Shown here: one piece after another, positions 1 to 8,706 of the stretch
How the letters are laid out: every line of letters begins with the position of its first letter
Numbering within the stretch: the stretch's first letter is position 1
Notes under the pieces: model-generated
Databases searched by the model: none
Told to the model about the DNA's origin: nothing
Seen by the model: the letters and a program-made list of their open reading frames with translations, nothing else
NCBI GenBank assembly: GCA_046726375.1
Contig: JBKPAJ010000007.1
Span: 1-64,000, forward strand
Direction: 5' to 3'
Length of the DNA stretch: 64,000 nt
DNA from: DASPWV01 sp046726375
Lineage (GTDB): Bacteria; Acidobacteriota; Vicinamibacteria; Vicinamibacterales; UBA2999
Made by a program: the position numbers and the translations under genes

Positions 1-2
1 CG

Positions 3-1292
3 ATGCTCGTCGACGCTGTCAGCGTTCCCTCCAAAACCGCACGCGCCGCCACATCGACGCGAACGGTGCGGGTCGGCCTCCTCGGCTTAGGCAACGTCGG
101 TCAAGCCGTCGCCCGCCTCGCGCCGGAAGCGCAGGATCTTGCGACCAGCGGCATCCGCTTCCGCGTGTTGAGCGCGCTCGTCCGCGATGTCGATCGGCCG
201 CGTGCGTGTCCGCGACCTCCGCGCGTCACCAACGACGCCGACACGTTCCTGCGCGGAAACTACGACGTGGTGATTGAGGCGCTGGGTCCCATCGAGCCGG
301 CGCGCACGATCGTTGCACGTGTTCTCGAACGCGGCGTCCCTGTCGTCACCGCCAACAAAGCCCTGGTCGCCGCGCACGGTCACGAGCTCGCGGCGCTCGC
401 CTCGCGTCACCGCACGTCATTGCGCTACGAGGCGAGCGCGCTCGCTGGCGTGCCGTTTCTTGGCGCGCTGAGCGAACGGCCGTTCGTGTCCGACGTGTCG
501 CGTTTTTCCGCCGTCGTGAATGGCACGTCGAACTTCATCCTCTCCACGATCGACAGAGAACGCTGCAGCTTCGACGAAGCGCTCGCGCGCGCGCAACATC
601 TCGGTTTGACCGAGCCGGATCCGTCGCGCGATCTCGACGGCTTCGACGCGGCCGACAAATTCTCGCTGCTGGCGTCGCTCTTTGGCTGGGGAACGCCACA
701 AGCGTGTGAGCTGGAAGTCAACGGCATTCGGCCCCTTGACGCCGACGATCTCGCGGCTGCGCACCGGTTCGATGCGACGATCAAACCCGTCGTGTGGGCG
801 TCGCGCACGTCGGGCGGACTCGAAGCGTTCGTTGGCCCTGCACTCGTGCGGTCGAACCACCCGCTCGCGTCGCTCGCGGGCACGCTGAGCGGAATCCAGC
901 TCTCCGGCCGCTTCGTCTCCGATCTTTTTTTTAGCGGGCCGGGCGCAGGCCCCGACGTGACGGCGGCGACGATTCTGGACGACGCGATCGAGGCAGTTTC
1001 GAGCGTGCGGCGCCTACCACGAACGAGTCGCCGATCGGAACACGCCGGGCCGATTGCCACGCCATCAACGGAGTGGTTTGTGCGCGTTCGCTATCCGGGG
1101 GTCGTGCCGCGCGGCGATACGGCGCTGACGCTCCTGTCGCATGCTGGCCTTCCGGTGGTGTCGTCAACGGACGCGATCGACAACGCGAGCTGGCTGCGCG
1201 TTGGCGCGGCGCCACGCGATGACATCGATCGGGCGATTCTGAACCTGCAACGCACGCACCGCATCGACGCACATGCGATCCGCGGGCTGTAG
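3..1292 (+). CDS. hom: Homoserine dehydrogenase
   Basis: It catalyses NAD(P)H-dependent reduction of aspartate semialdehyde to homoserine, the branch point for threonine and methionine synthesis, in the cytosol. A Rossmann motif GLLGLGNVG lies at residues 25-33. It is followed by TANKALVA (about 115-122), the substrate-domain signature NGTSNFILST (about 173) and EPDPSRDLDGFDAADK, which holds the conserved acidic residues and the catalytic Lys. The last ~80 residues (RVRYPGV...GDTALTLLSHAGLPV) resemble an ACT-like regulatory tail. The length of 429 aa fits the long form of the family. The ORF opens 2 nt into the window, so the start is uncertain. The true start could be upstream or nearer the Rossmann strand, because residues 1-20 look poorly conserved. 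The stop codon lies directly against the tandem-repeat field. Confidence 0.93.
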   Translation: MLVDAVSVPSKTARAATSTRTVRVGLLGLGNVGQAVARLAPEAQDLATSGIRFRVLSALVRDVDRPRACPRPPRVTNDADTFLRGNYDVVIEALGPIEPARTIVARVLERGVPVVTANKALVAAHGHELAALASRHRTSLRYEASALAGVPFLGALSERPFVSDVSRFSAVVNGTSNFILSTIDRERCSFDEALARAQHLGLTEPDPSRDLDGFDAADKFSLLASLFGWGTPQACELEVNGIRPLDADDLAAAHRFDATIKPVVWASRTSGGLEAFVGPALVRSNHPLASLAGTLSGIQLSGRFVSDLFFSGPGAGPDVTAATILDDAIEAVSSVRRLPRTSRRSEHAGPIATPSTEWFVRVRYPGVVPRGDTALTLLSHAGLPVVSSTDAIDNASWLRVGAAPRDDIDRAILNLQRTHRIDAHAIRGL

Positions 1293-2557
1293 GAGCACAG
1301 GGAGATCGAGGAGATCAGGGAGACGTTCCTCCCGCGTTGTAGGAAACAGGGAGATCAGGGAGATCAGGGAGGCGAATTTCCTCCCGCGTTCGGGAGCACA
1401 GGGAGATCGAGGAGATCAGGGAGACGAATTTCTTCTCCGCATAAGGAGCACAGGGAGATCGGGGAGATCAGGGAGACGAATTTCTCCTCGCGTAAGAGCA
1501 CAGGGAGATTGGGGAGATCAGGGAGACGAATTTCCTCCCCGCGTTAGGAGCACAGGGAGATCGGGGAGATCAGGGAGACGAATTTCCTGCCGCGTTAGGA
1601 GCACAGGGAGATCGGGGAGATCCAGGGAGACGAATTTCTCCTCGCGTAAGAGCACAGGGAGATTGGGGAGATCAGGGAGACGAATTTCCTCCCCGCGTAA
1701 GGAGCACAGGGAGATTGGGGGAGATCAGGGAGACCAATTTCTTCTCCGCGTGAGGAGCACAGGGAGATCGGGGAGATCAGGGAGACGAATTTCTCCTCGC
1801 GTAAGGAGCACAGGGAGATTTGGGGAGATCAGGGAGACCAATTTCTTCTCCGCGTAAGGAGCACAGGGAGATGGGGGAGATCAGGGAGACCAATTTCTTC
1901 TCCGCGTAAGGAGCACAGAGAGATCGGGGAGATCAGGGAGACGAATTTCCTCCCCGCGTTCGGGAGTACAGGGATATCAGGGAGATCAGGGAGACGAATT
2001 TCTTCCCCGCGTAAGGAGCACAGAGAGGTCGGGGAGATCAGGGAGGCGAATTTCCTCCCCGCGTTCGGGAGCACAGGGAGATCGGGGAGACCAGGGAGAC
2101 GAATTTCCTCCCCGCGTTAGGAGCACAGGGAGATCAGGGAGGCGAATTTTCTCCCGCGTAAGGAGCACACGGAAATCAAGGAGTTTCAGGAGACGAATCT
2201 CCTCCCTGAACTCCCTGATCTGCCTGTCCTCCTATGCGATCAGCGAGACCAATTTCCTCCCTGAACTCCCTGATCTCCCTGTTCCGCTATGCGATCAGGG
2301 ACACGAATTCCTCCCCGAACTCCCTGATCTCCCTGTTCTCCTATGCAATCAGGGACCCGAATTCCTCCCTGGACTCCCTGATCTCCCTGTCCTCCTATGC
2401 GATCAGCGACCCGAATTCCTCCCTGGACTCCCTAATCTCCCGTCCTCCTATGCGATCAGCGAGACGAATTTCTCCCTGAACTCCCTGATCTCCCTGTTCC
2501 CCTATGCGAGCAGGGACCCGAATTCCTCCCTGGACTCGCTGATCTCCCTGTCCTCCT
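1293..2557. repeat. Tandem repeat field A (GGGAGATCA words, G-arm then C-arm)
   Basis: About 18 units of roughly 50-53 nt run from 1292 to about 2200. Each contains two or three GGGAGATC words, then GACGAATTTC and a CCGCGT block. From about 2190 to 2560 the pattern switches to about 7 units of roughly 54 nt carrying CTCCCTGATCTCCCTG, the reverse complement of the first word. The field is therefore a long imperfect dyad (purine-rich arm, then pyrimidine-rich arm). The open frames inside it translate to low-complexity GRSGRSGRRIS peptides and are not genes. The last unit ends at the first ATG of the next ORF. The units vary by point changes and 1-nt indels and have no unique spacers. Confidence 0.95.
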
Positions 2558-3556
2558 ATGCCATCATGTAGCGCCTTGGCCCGATACTTTGTAACGGGCG
2601 CGACCGGCTTCATCGGTGGCGAACTCGCAAAACAATTGATCGGGCGCGGCCACGAGGTGGTGGCGCTCGTTCGATCGGCCGAGAAGGCGTCGCTGCTGAA
2701 AGCGCTCGGTATGGAGCTCCGCGTCGGAGACATCACCAATCGTGAAAGTCTCCGCGCGCCAATGCAGGGCGTGGACGGCGTGTTCCACGTCGCGGCGTGG
2801 TACAAGATCGGCGTCAGCGAACCTGCCGCCGAAGCGATCAATATTGGCGGGACGCGCAATGTGCTGGAGATCGCGCGTGACCTCGCCATTCCGCGCGTGG
2901 TCTACACCAGCACCGTGGGCGTGTTCGGCGATACCCGCGGCCAGGTCGTCGACGAGACGCACTACGCGCGCGGGCCATTTCTCACCGAATACGATCGCAC
3001 CAAGTGGGTGGCGCATTACGAAGTTGCGCTGCCGATGGCGCGCGCCGGACTGCCGCTCGTGATCGTGATGCCTGGACTGGTCTATGGTCCCGGCGACAAC
3101 AGCGCCGTGCACTCCACGCTCGTGCAGCTGCTTCGAGGCCGCCTATTTCTTACGCCCAGCCGCGTGGCGTTTTCGTGGGGCTACATCGCAGACACCGCGC
3201 GCGGTCTGCGACAAGCCATGGAAGCGGGCCGCGTGGGCGAAAGTTACCTCCTGACCGGGCCCATTCACACCTTTCAGAGCGCCTTTGCGCTCGCGGCGAG
3301 CATTGCGGGCAAGCGTCCGCCACTCCTTCATCCGCCGCCGTTTGTGATGCGCACGATGGCGGGCGTGGCGTCGCTTCTCGAACGCGCAAGAGTGCGCCCG
3401 CCCTACGGCGCCGAGACGCTGCGATTGATGGCCGGCACCACGTGGATTGGATCGAGCGCGAAAGCGGAACGGGAGCTGGGCTTTGCCACCCGCCCGCTGG
3501 ACGAAGGGCTTCGCCACACGATCGAACACGAACTCAGGCAGCTTGGGATGGCCTGA
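2558..3556 (+). CDS. NAD-dependent epimerase/dehydratase (extended SDR)
   Basis: Extended short-chain dehydrogenase acting on a sugar nucleotide, dihydroflavonol or sterol-like substrate; the substrate cannot be read from sequence. The Rossmann motif FVTGATGFIGGELAKQL sits at the N-terminus. VYTSTVGVFG follows, and the catalytic Tyr-Lys pair is probably in the FLTEYDRTKW segment (YxxxK), then a PGLVYGPGD loop. The length of 332 aa is typical. The ATG at 2558 belongs to the last repeat unit (CCTATGC) and no ribosome binding site precedes it. The in-frame TTG at 2576 would start at MARYFVTGATGF and is an equally good or better start. It faces the TetR gene convergently with a 10-nt gap. Confidence 0.85.
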   Translation: MPSCSALARYFVTGATGFIGGELAKQLIGRGHEVVALVRSAEKASLLKALGMELRVGDITNRESLRAPMQGVDGVFHVAAWYKIGVSEPAAEAINIGGTRNVLEIARDLAIPRVVYTSTVGVFGDTRGQVVDETHYARGPFLTEYDRTKWVAHYEVALPMARAGLPLVIVMPGLVYGPGDNSAVHSTLVQLLRGRLFLTPSRVAFSWGYIADTARGLRQAMEAGRVGESYLLTGPIHTFQSAFALAASIAGKRPPLLHPPPFVMRTMAGVASLLERARVRPPYGAETLRLMAGTTWIGSSAKAERELGFATRPLDEGLRHTIEHELRQLGMA

Positions 3557-3566
3557 TGCGTGGTGC

Positions 3567-4181
3567 TCAATCTTTGAGCATCCCGTGCTGCATGATGTCG
3601 GCGATCACGCGCGTGGCCTCCTCGCTGCTCAGGCCGAAGTGATTCGGCACGCCGAACAGGAGCTCGACGACAAAGTAGTAGAGGAAAATGCGAAAGGTCA
3701 TCAGCATGGCGGTGGCGGGCGGGACGCCCGCACGCAAGCGCTCGGTAATGGGCAACTTGTGGCGATGGTCGGCGATGAAGCGCTCGCAGAGCGCGGCCAT
3801 GCCCTGATAGAACTCGCGAATGTGAAGCCCCTCGAATTCCACCACATCGACGTAGATGAGCGCGATGTACTGCCGCCTGGAGGCAACGATGTCGCGGCAT
3901 GCGCGGCCGATCTCTTCGAGCCGGTCGGGGAACGCGCCTTGCTCCAGCAACCGATAGAGCGGGAACTGCGGCGATTCCACGACCGAACGAAACTGCCGGA
4001 GCAGCGTACCGAACAGTTCCTCTTTGTCCTTGAAGTGGTGGTACACGCTGCCAGTTGAAACATCGGCTTTTGCTGCGATCTCTCGAATGCTTGTGGCGCG
4101 GTAACCCTGGTGTGAAAAGAGCTGCAGCGCCGCCTCGAGAATGAGCGCGCGGCTGCGCTCGGAGCGTTCTTCTTGAGTCAT
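3567..4181 (-). CDS. TetR/AcrR family transcriptional regulator
   Basis: 204 aa one-component repressor. The N-terminal helix-turn-helix spans about residues 14-60, with the signature GYRATSIREIAAKADVSTGS followed by VYHHFKDKEELF. The C-terminal ligand domain is generic (VDVVEFEGLHIREFYQGM), so the ligand is unknown. The ATG at 4181 overlaps the TGA of rdgB (ATGA), so the gene is translationally coupled as the last member of the minus-strand amidase-gerM-rph-rdgB operon. Longer readings would extend into rdgB in another frame without homology. Confidence 0.88.
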   Translation of the reverse strand: MTQEERSERSRALILEAALQLFSHQGYRATSIREIAAKADVSTGSVYHHFKDKEELFGTLLRQFRSVVESPQFPLYRLLEQGAFPDRLEEIGRACRDIVASRRQYIALIYVDVVEFEGLHIREFYQGMAALCERFIADHRHKLPITERLRAGVPPATAMLMTFRIFLYYFVVELLFGVPNHFGLSSEEATRVIADIMQHGMLKD

Positions 4182-4795
4182 TCGCCCGGCGCGATTATAT
4201 GCGGGCGCTCGGAGCGAAGCCAGCGCGCGAGGTCGCGGAACGCCCGCGCACGATGCGAGACCGCGCATTTTTCATCGATCGTCAGTTCGGCGGTGGTCTT
4301 GTTGAACGGGCGATAACGAAAGATGGGATCGTAGCCAAAGCCGTGGGTGCCGGCCGGCCGCGGCGCGATCTCACCCTCGATCGCCGTTTCGCATTCGAAG
4401 AGCAGCGTGCTGTCGGGCCGCGCGACTGCGAGCGCCGTGACGAACCGCGCGTCCCGTGCCGGCGAGTCGAGCGCGCTCAAGCGCTTGTAGATCTCCTCGA
4501 ATCGCGTGGCATAGGGAACGTTCGGCCCCATGAACCGGGCAGAGTGAAGGCCGGGAATCCCGCCAAGGGCGTGAATCTCGAGACCTGAATCTTCGGCGAC
4601 AGCGGTCAATCCCGACGCGCGAGCGTAGGTGGTGGCCTTTTCGCGCGCGTTTTGCCAGTACGTCGCGCCGGTTTCCTCGGCTTCCGCGATCGGTGGCAGA
4701 TCGGCGAGCGTTAAGAGGTCCACACCCGGCACCTTGAGTACGGCGCGAATTTCGTGGATTTTGTTGCGGTTCGTGGTCGCGAGCAGAAGTTTCAT
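4178..4795 (-). CDS. rdgB: XTP/dITP diphosphatase (RdgB/HAM1)
   Basis: House-cleaning pyrophosphatase that hydrolyses XTP, dITP and ITP to the monophosphates, keeping non-canonical purines out of DNA and RNA. It is 205 aa with the family landmarks in order: LLATTNRNKIHEI at the N-terminus, AEDSGLEI, GGIPGLHSARF, THGFGYDPIF and SHRARAF near the C-terminus. Its neighbour upstream is rph, a common bacterial pairing. The stop overlaps the TetR start. The 96 nt between it and rph contain a GGACCT-type hairpin and a direct repeat. Confidence 0.96.
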   Translation of the reverse strand: MKLLLATTNRNKIHEIRAVLKVPGVDLLTLADLPPIAEAEETGATYWQNAREKATTYARASGLTAVAEDSGLEIHALGGIPGLHSARFMGPNVPYATRFEEIYKRLSALDSPARDARFVTALAVARPDSTLLFECETAIEGEIAPRPAGTHGFGYDPIFRYRPFNKTTAELTIDEKCAVSHRARAFRDLARWLRSERPHIIAPGE

Positions 4796-4891
4796 GAACG
4801 ATCGCCGACCTGAAGGTCCGCGCTACATCAAGACCAACAACGACATGAAAACCAAAAGGTGTGATGAAAACCAAAAGGCGAGAATCCGATC
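4796..4891. repeat. GGACCTNAGGTCCGC-type element plus 15-bp direct repeat
   Basis: The rdgB-rph gap contains GACCTGAAGGTC followed by CGCGCTACATC (about 4807-4829), one copy of the dispersed element also seen at 24.5 kb and 27.3 kb. A 15-bp direct repeat ATGAAAACCAAAAGG lies at 4845-4859 and 4864-4878. No coding potential is seen. Because rph and rdgB are probably cotranscribed, the element would be part of the operon mRNA. Confidence 0.7.
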
Positions 4892-5620
4892 TCACCTGGC
4901 CAAGATCGGGCCCACGATTTCGCGCTGCTTGGCGATGAGCTCCGCGATCCCGCGATCGGCGAGTTCGAGCAGGCCGCTCAGCGCCGCTTCGCTGAACGGC
5001 TGCGACTCCGCCGTGCCCTGAATCTCGACGAACCGGCCGTCGCCCGTCTTTACGATGTTCATGTCGACGTCGGCTTTTGAATCTTCCTCGTATGCGAGGT
5101 CGAGCATCGGCATGCCGGCGACGATGCCGACACTCGTTGCGGCGACGTAGTCGTTGACCGGAATCGAGCGGAGGAGGTCCTGTTCCTTCATGCGCTGCAG
5201 CGCGAGGACGAGCGCGACGAACGCACCGGTGATCGACGCGGTGCGCGTACCGCCGTCGGCCTGGATGACATCGCAGTCGACCCAAACGGTGCGCTCGCCG
5301 AGTTCTTCGAGCCGAACAACGGCACGCATCGATCGCCCAATCAGCCGCTGGATTTCCATGGTGCGGCCGCCGACCTTGCCGGCCGCCGCTTCCCGCGTCG
5401 TGCGCGTCGACGTCGCGCGCGGCAACATGCCGTATTCTGCCGTGACCCAGCCTTTACCCGTGCCGCGCAGAAATGGCGGTACGCGATCTTCGACGCTCGC
5501 TGCGCAGATCACGCGCGTGCGCCCAACTTCGATGAGCAGCGATCCTTCGGCGTGGAGGAGAAAGTTGGGCGTGAGGACGGTCGGGCGCAGCTCGTGAGGG
5601 GCACGATCATTTGGGCGCAT
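4892..5620 (-). CDS. rph: Ribonuclease PH
   Basis: Phosphorolytic 3'-5' exoribonuclease that trims tRNA 3' ends. It is 242 aa, the usual length. Family blocks visible are GRTRVICAASVEDRVPPFLRG near residues 31-51, GWVTAEYGMLPRAT, GRTMEIQRLIGRSMRA (RNA/phosphate-binding region) and VDCDVIQADGGTRTASITGAF. The 5' end overlaps the 3' end of the GerMN gene by 14 nt, which supports cotranscription from the amidase promoter. No missing key block was noticed. Confidence 0.96.
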   Translation of the reverse strand: MRPNDRAPHELRPTVLTPNFLLHAEGSLLIEVGRTRVICAASVEDRVPPFLRGTGKGWVTAEYGMLPRATSTRTTREAAAGKVGGRTMEIQRLIGRSMRAVVRLEELGERTVWVDCDVIQADGGTRTASITGAFVALVLALQRMKEQDLLRSIPVNDYVAATSVGIVAGMPMLDLAYEEDSKADVDMNIVKTGDGRFVEIQGTAESQPFSEAALSGLLELADRGIAELIAKQREIVGPILAR

Positions 5621-6206
5621 TCAGGCTCTCATTCTTCCGCAACGGACGCCGCAAGTCTACATGCCCCGCAAGCGTGTCGACCTCATGTCCATCGATCAGG
5701 AGCTGCACCTGTTGAATGTCGGGGAGGTTGGCGGCGACGGCGTTCACGATCGTGTAGACAGTGAAGAGCTCGTTCATCGACCCGCCAGGATGCTTGGCGC
5801 GTACGGTGCTGTCGAGATCGACAAACGCTTCGTTTCGCTCCGACAGATACACCCCGCGCAGCTTCGTCCCTTGAGGAATCGTCGCGGCGAGAGAGTCAGG
5901 CGCACTTGCCGCGAGTTGCGCCTCGAGCAGCGCGCGCGCCTGCGCGACTGTGCCCTGCGCGAGCGGAATCTCCTGCTCGACAGGCACGAGCGTGAGGCCG
6001 TCGGCTGATGCAAAGAACAGCGTCGCCTTGATGCGCGGTACTGCCGGTGTCGGAGGAGGAGGCGCGGCCTGCTGCGCGGGCGCGTCAATCGGCTCAGGCG
6101 GTGCAGCGGTGCGCAGAATACGCGACAGACCGGCCATGAGCGCCCAGCCGAGCGCGACAGCGGCGAGGCCGATCGCCGCTGCCGTTATCGCGCGTTGACG
6201 GTTCAT
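5607..6206 (-). CDS. GerMN-domain membrane-anchored protein
   Basis: 199 aa. One N-terminal transmembrane anchor (about residues 7-30, AAAIGLAAVALGWALMAGLS) is followed by a Pro/Ala-rich linker and a GerMN (sporulation/germination-type) domain from about residue 60. The domain is marked by GLTLVPVEQEIPL, LPQGTKLRGVYL-like AATIPQGTKLRGVYL, and TVYTIVNAVAANLPDIQQVQLLIDG. GerMN domains occur in non-sporulating bacteria next to murein amidases, as here, so a cell-wall role at the membrane is likely. The start was chosen at MNRQRAIT (6206), which overlaps the amidase stop (ATGA). Upstream in-frame codons give only Arg-rich shadow sequence. Confidence 0.87.
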   Translation of the reverse strand: MNRQRAITAAAIGLAAVALGWALMAGLSRILRTAAPPEPIDAPAQQAAPPPPTPAVPRIKATLFFASADGLTLVPVEQEIPLAQGTVAQARALLEAQLAASAPDSLAATIPQGTKLRGVYLSERNEAFVDLDSTVRAKHPGGSMNELFTVYTIVNAVAANLPDIQQVQLLIDGHEVDTLAGHVDLRRPLRKNESLNAPK

Positions 6207-7729
6207 TGCGGCGGGCGCGGCGCGGACGGCCGTTCGACGTGTTCGCGAAATTGCACGATCGCGTCGAGCAGCGCCTGCGCGACAGTTTGCTGATAGTTGG
6301 CCGACGCGATCGCCTGCTCTTGATCGGGGTTGGAGAGATAGCCGATCTCGACGAGGACGGCAGGCATGTTTGCGCCCACCAGCACGCGAAAGGGCGCCTG
6401 CTGCACGGCGCGCGGCGACATCTCCACCCGTCCGCGCAAGGCGTGCTCGACGAAGTTTGCCAGCGCGTTCGACTGTTCGAGATAGCGCGCCTGCGCGGTC
6501 TCCCACAGAATCAGATCGATGGTGCGCGTGCCGCCGCCAAGCGTCGGCAGCTGCGCATCGGACGATTCTGCCATCCGCCGCGCTTCCGCCGACGCCCGGT
6601 CGATGCTCAAGTAGTAAACTTCGGCCCCTTTCATTCCGGGACGCACTGTCGCGTTGGCGTGAATGCTGACAAAGACGTCCGCCTTCTGGCTGTTGGCGTA
6701 GGCGGAGCGATCATCGAGCGACATCGTCTGGTCGCCGTCGCGGGTGAGAAAGACCCGCAGCCCGAGCCGACTCTCGATCAAACTCCGCAGGCGCCGGGCT
6801 ACCGACAGCGTCATATCTTTTTCGACGGTGCCGCGACCGCCTTGAGCACCGATTTCCTCGCCGCCGTGACCTGGGTCGATCACGACCGTGCGTACGCCGG
6901 TCGAAGGCACCGGAATCGGATTCGGGACGTCCACGGGAGGGCCGGGCAACGCCGGCAGCGTCGGTGAGGCGGCTTCCGTGGTAGACGGCAGCAACTCGAT
7001 CACTGCGCGTGAGCTGCTCGCATCGGGTTGCGTAGTCGTCAACCGGTGCATCCCGAATCTCGGTCCGGTCACGAGCCTTACAGCTGTCGGCGTATCGCCC
7101 GGTTGTATCGCCTGCAGAAAATCCTGCGGCTGCAGCGATGGCAACACAAGGTCGACGGCATCGGCGTCGAATGCCACGAGGAGACGCCCCGGTTCGGTCG
7201 ACAATCGCACCGTGCCTGGCGGCGTGATGTCGAACGTGACCGACGTGCTCCCCGTTCCCGCTTCCACTCGCGCCACGACACGCGGCACGCGAAGGTCCCC
7301 GACGATAACAAGGCGGGCGTTGCGGCGCAGTTCGATGCGCGTGTCGAGCGCGAGGCCGAGCGCGCGCGGCAGAAAGTCCAGCGGGATGAGCCAGCGTGCG
7401 CCCTGGCGCGTCGGTGCGGCGGTAAGCGAGACGAGGCGACCGGCCACCGACACGACCGACTGATCGGCCGTAAGAATAATCGTGCGGCCACGCGCGGAAA
7501 TGGTCATGGCGCCGGCGAGCGGATCCTCCTTGAAGGTCAGGCCGAACGCCGCGGCGAGATCGTCGAGCGTGACGTATTCCTGGTTGTTTTGAGTGACGGT
7601 GGACAGCGAGCGCACGCCCTCGCGCGTCAACAGGCGGAGGGCCGGCGAAGGCGTCTGCGCGGTGGACCAGTGCAGGCCGCCAAGCGCGGCGCCGAGCGCG
7701 GTCAGCAGAAGAAAACGTTTACCGTGCAA
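6203..7729 (-). CDS. N-acetylmuramoyl-L-alanine amidase (amidase_3) with N-terminal copper-amine-oxidase-N-like/AMIN region
   Basis: Periplasmic zinc amidase that cleaves the lactyl-Ala bond of peptidoglycan. It is 508 aa: a signal peptide (residues 1-25, LLTALGAALGGLHWSTAQ), an N-terminal beta domain to about 130 (EYVTLDDLAAAFGL, WLIPLDFLPRAL, the copper amine oxidase N-like fold), and an AMIN-like segment to about 260. A Pro-rich linker leads to amidase_3 from about 280. Zinc/catalytic motifs are VVIDPGHGGEEIGAQG, VFVSIHANA and AVLVEIGYLSNPDQE. The start codon is TTG at 7729. First gene of the minus-strand operon. Confidence 0.93.
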   Translation of the reverse strand: MHGKRFLLLTALGAALGGLHWSTAQTPSPALRLLTREGVRSLSTVTQNNQEYVTLDDLAAAFGLTFKEDPLAGAMTISARGRTIILTADQSVVSVAGRLVSLTAAPTRQGARWLIPLDFLPRALGLALDTRIELRRNARLVIVGDLRVPRVVARVEAGTGSTSVTFDITPPGTVRLSTEPGRLLVAFDADAVDLVLPSLQPQDFLQAIQPGDTPTAVRLVTGPRFGMHRLTTTQPDASSSRAVIELLPSTTEAASPTLPALPGPPVDVPNPIPVPSTGVRTVVIDPGHGGEEIGAQGGRGTVEKDMTLSVARRLRSLIESRLGLRVFLTRDGDQTMSLDDRSAYANSQKADVFVSIHANATVRPGMKGAEVYYLSIDRASAEARRMAESSDAQLPTLGGGTRTIDLILWETAQARYLEQSNALANFVEHALRGRVEMSPRAVQQAPFRVLVGANMPAVLVEIGYLSNPDQEQAIASANYQQTVAQALLDAIVQFREHVERPSAPRPPQ

Positions 7730-7741
7730 TTCCGTTCCATT

Positions 7742-8098
7742 TTAACGAGTCCGCTGGCGCCGCGCCGACGGCTTGGCGGCGTGTTGCTCGGTCGGTACTT
7801 TTGCCGGCGGGTCCCACATCATGCGCCAATGTGAGGTGACCGGCCATTCGCCACGAGCCAGCCGCTCGACGAGCGGCCCGAGGATCTCCTGATCTCTTTT
7901 CGGCAGATGGGTGACGTACACATTAATGGCCTGGTCGACGATCTGCCACATCGGCGTCGCGAGCAGGAGGCTCAAGGTATTGAGCTTGGCTCGCGTTTCG
8001 AGCGGCAGGCGGATCGTCATTTGGGGATAGCTGCTGACTTTTTCGCCGCGCGGTCCGGCCGGCGGGCGGCCGCGCTTGCGTTTGGTCTGAGACGGCAT
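7742..8098 (-). CDS. Ribbon-helix-helix-like DNA-binding protein
   Basis: 118 aa. A basic N-terminus (TKRKRGRPPAGPRGEK, AT-hook-like GRPP) precedes PQMTIRLPLETRAKLNTL and MWQIVDQAINVYV. This spacing of a short basic strand and two helices is typical of CopG/MetJ-fold dimers. The C-terminal 40 residues are unrecognised. It is transcribed toward the amidase operon with a 12-nt gap and away from the ICMT gene. The shared 65-nt region contains an odd palindrome that could be its operator. Autoregulation is inferred only. Confidence 0.6.
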   Translation of the reverse strand: MPSQTKRKRGRPPAGPRGEKVSSYPQMTIRLPLETRAKLNTLSLLLATPMWQIVDQAINVYVTHLPKRDQEILGPLVERLARGEWPVTSHWRMMWDPPAKVPTEQHAAKPSARRQRTR

Positions 8099-8126
8099 GT
8101 TGGCAGAATATGTGAATTATTGTTTT

Positions 8127-8158
8127 GTTGACAACATAAAATCGCGCAGCCTACGATG
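8127..8158. promoter_or_regulatory. Divergent promoter with TGTTGACAACA palindrome
   Basis: Between the RHH gene (minus) and ICMT gene (plus), TGTTGACAACA (8127-8137) is a 5+1+5 palindrome that also holds a consensus -35 TTGACA (8129-8134). An 18-nt spacer leads to TACGAT (8153-8158) as a -10 for the plus-strand gene. The palindrome overlaps the -35, which suits a repressor site, plausibly for the neighbouring RHH protein. Confidence 0.45.
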
Positions 8159-8163
8159 CCGTC

Positions 8164-8706
8164 ATGAAGCGTGCGCGTGCGGACTGGTGGCGGCTGCAGC
8201 ATTTGCGCGAGATGGCGGCGGAGTTCTCGCCAGAGCAGCTTGCATTCGTGTTTTCGGGCAAGCGATATCTGCTCGCACGCTTTGTCGCGTTCGCAGTTTG
8301 GGGCGTCTGGTGTGTCCTGCGCATCCGTGCGGACGCGTTCGCAATCTCACTCCCGATCGTCCTCACCGGTGCCGTCTTGTTTGCGGCAGGCTTCGCCGTA
8401 CGGCGCTGGTCAAAGCGAATCATGGGCGAGCGCTTTCGTTTCTACGAGGTGCGTCGCGACGATCGCGGACTCGAGACGCGCGGACCGTACGCAGTCGTCC
8501 GACATCCCGCCTACCTTGGTCTCGTCCTGATGGACATCGGACTGCCGCTGCTGCTTGGCATTCCCTGGGGGTTGTTGCTGTCGGTGATCCTCGTCGCGCT
8601 CGTGATCCATCGCATCGCGATCGAAGACAAGCTGCTTCGTCGCACCTACGAGGAATATGGCGCATATGCGTCGGCGCGCAAGCGCCTGATTCCTGGCGTC
8701 TGGTGA
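8164..8706 (+). CDS. Isoprenylcysteine carboxyl methyltransferase-like membrane protein (ICMT/PEMT family)
   Basis: 180 aa integral membrane methyltransferase. Hydrophobic segments lie at about residues 38-55, 62-80 and 118-140. The C-terminal SAM-binding signature is present: GLETRGPYAVVRHPAYLG, then IEDKLLRRTYEEYGAYASARKRLIPGVW. Bacterial members methylate small lipophilic or isoprenoid substrates; the substrate here is unknown. The ATG at 8164 follows a consensus -35 region. It ends directly against the convergent GNAT gene. Confidence 0.85.
   Translation: MKRARADWWRLQHLREMAAEFSPEQLAFVFSGKRYLLARFVAFAVWGVWCVLRIRADAFAISLPIVLTGAVLFAAGFAVRRWSKRIMGERFRFYEVRRDDRGLETRGPYAVVRHPAYLGLVLMDIGLPLLLGIPWGLLLSVILVALVIHRIAIEDKLLRRTYEEYGAYASARKRLIPGVW

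Noticed and set aside
1273..1857. 194-codon open frame through repeat field A
   Set aside because: It only translates GRSGRSGRRIS-type repeats, starts inside hom and has no ribosome site; it is a by-product of the roughly 51-nt periodicity.
1829..2168. Minus-strand open frames in field A giving LPDLPVLLTRG peptides
   Set aside because: Reverse-strand reading of the same repeat words; no start context or homology.
1293..2557. CRISPR array interpretation of the ~51-nt units
   Set aside because: Units are degenerate end to end with no unique spacers and there are no cas genes; the second part is the reverse complement of the first.
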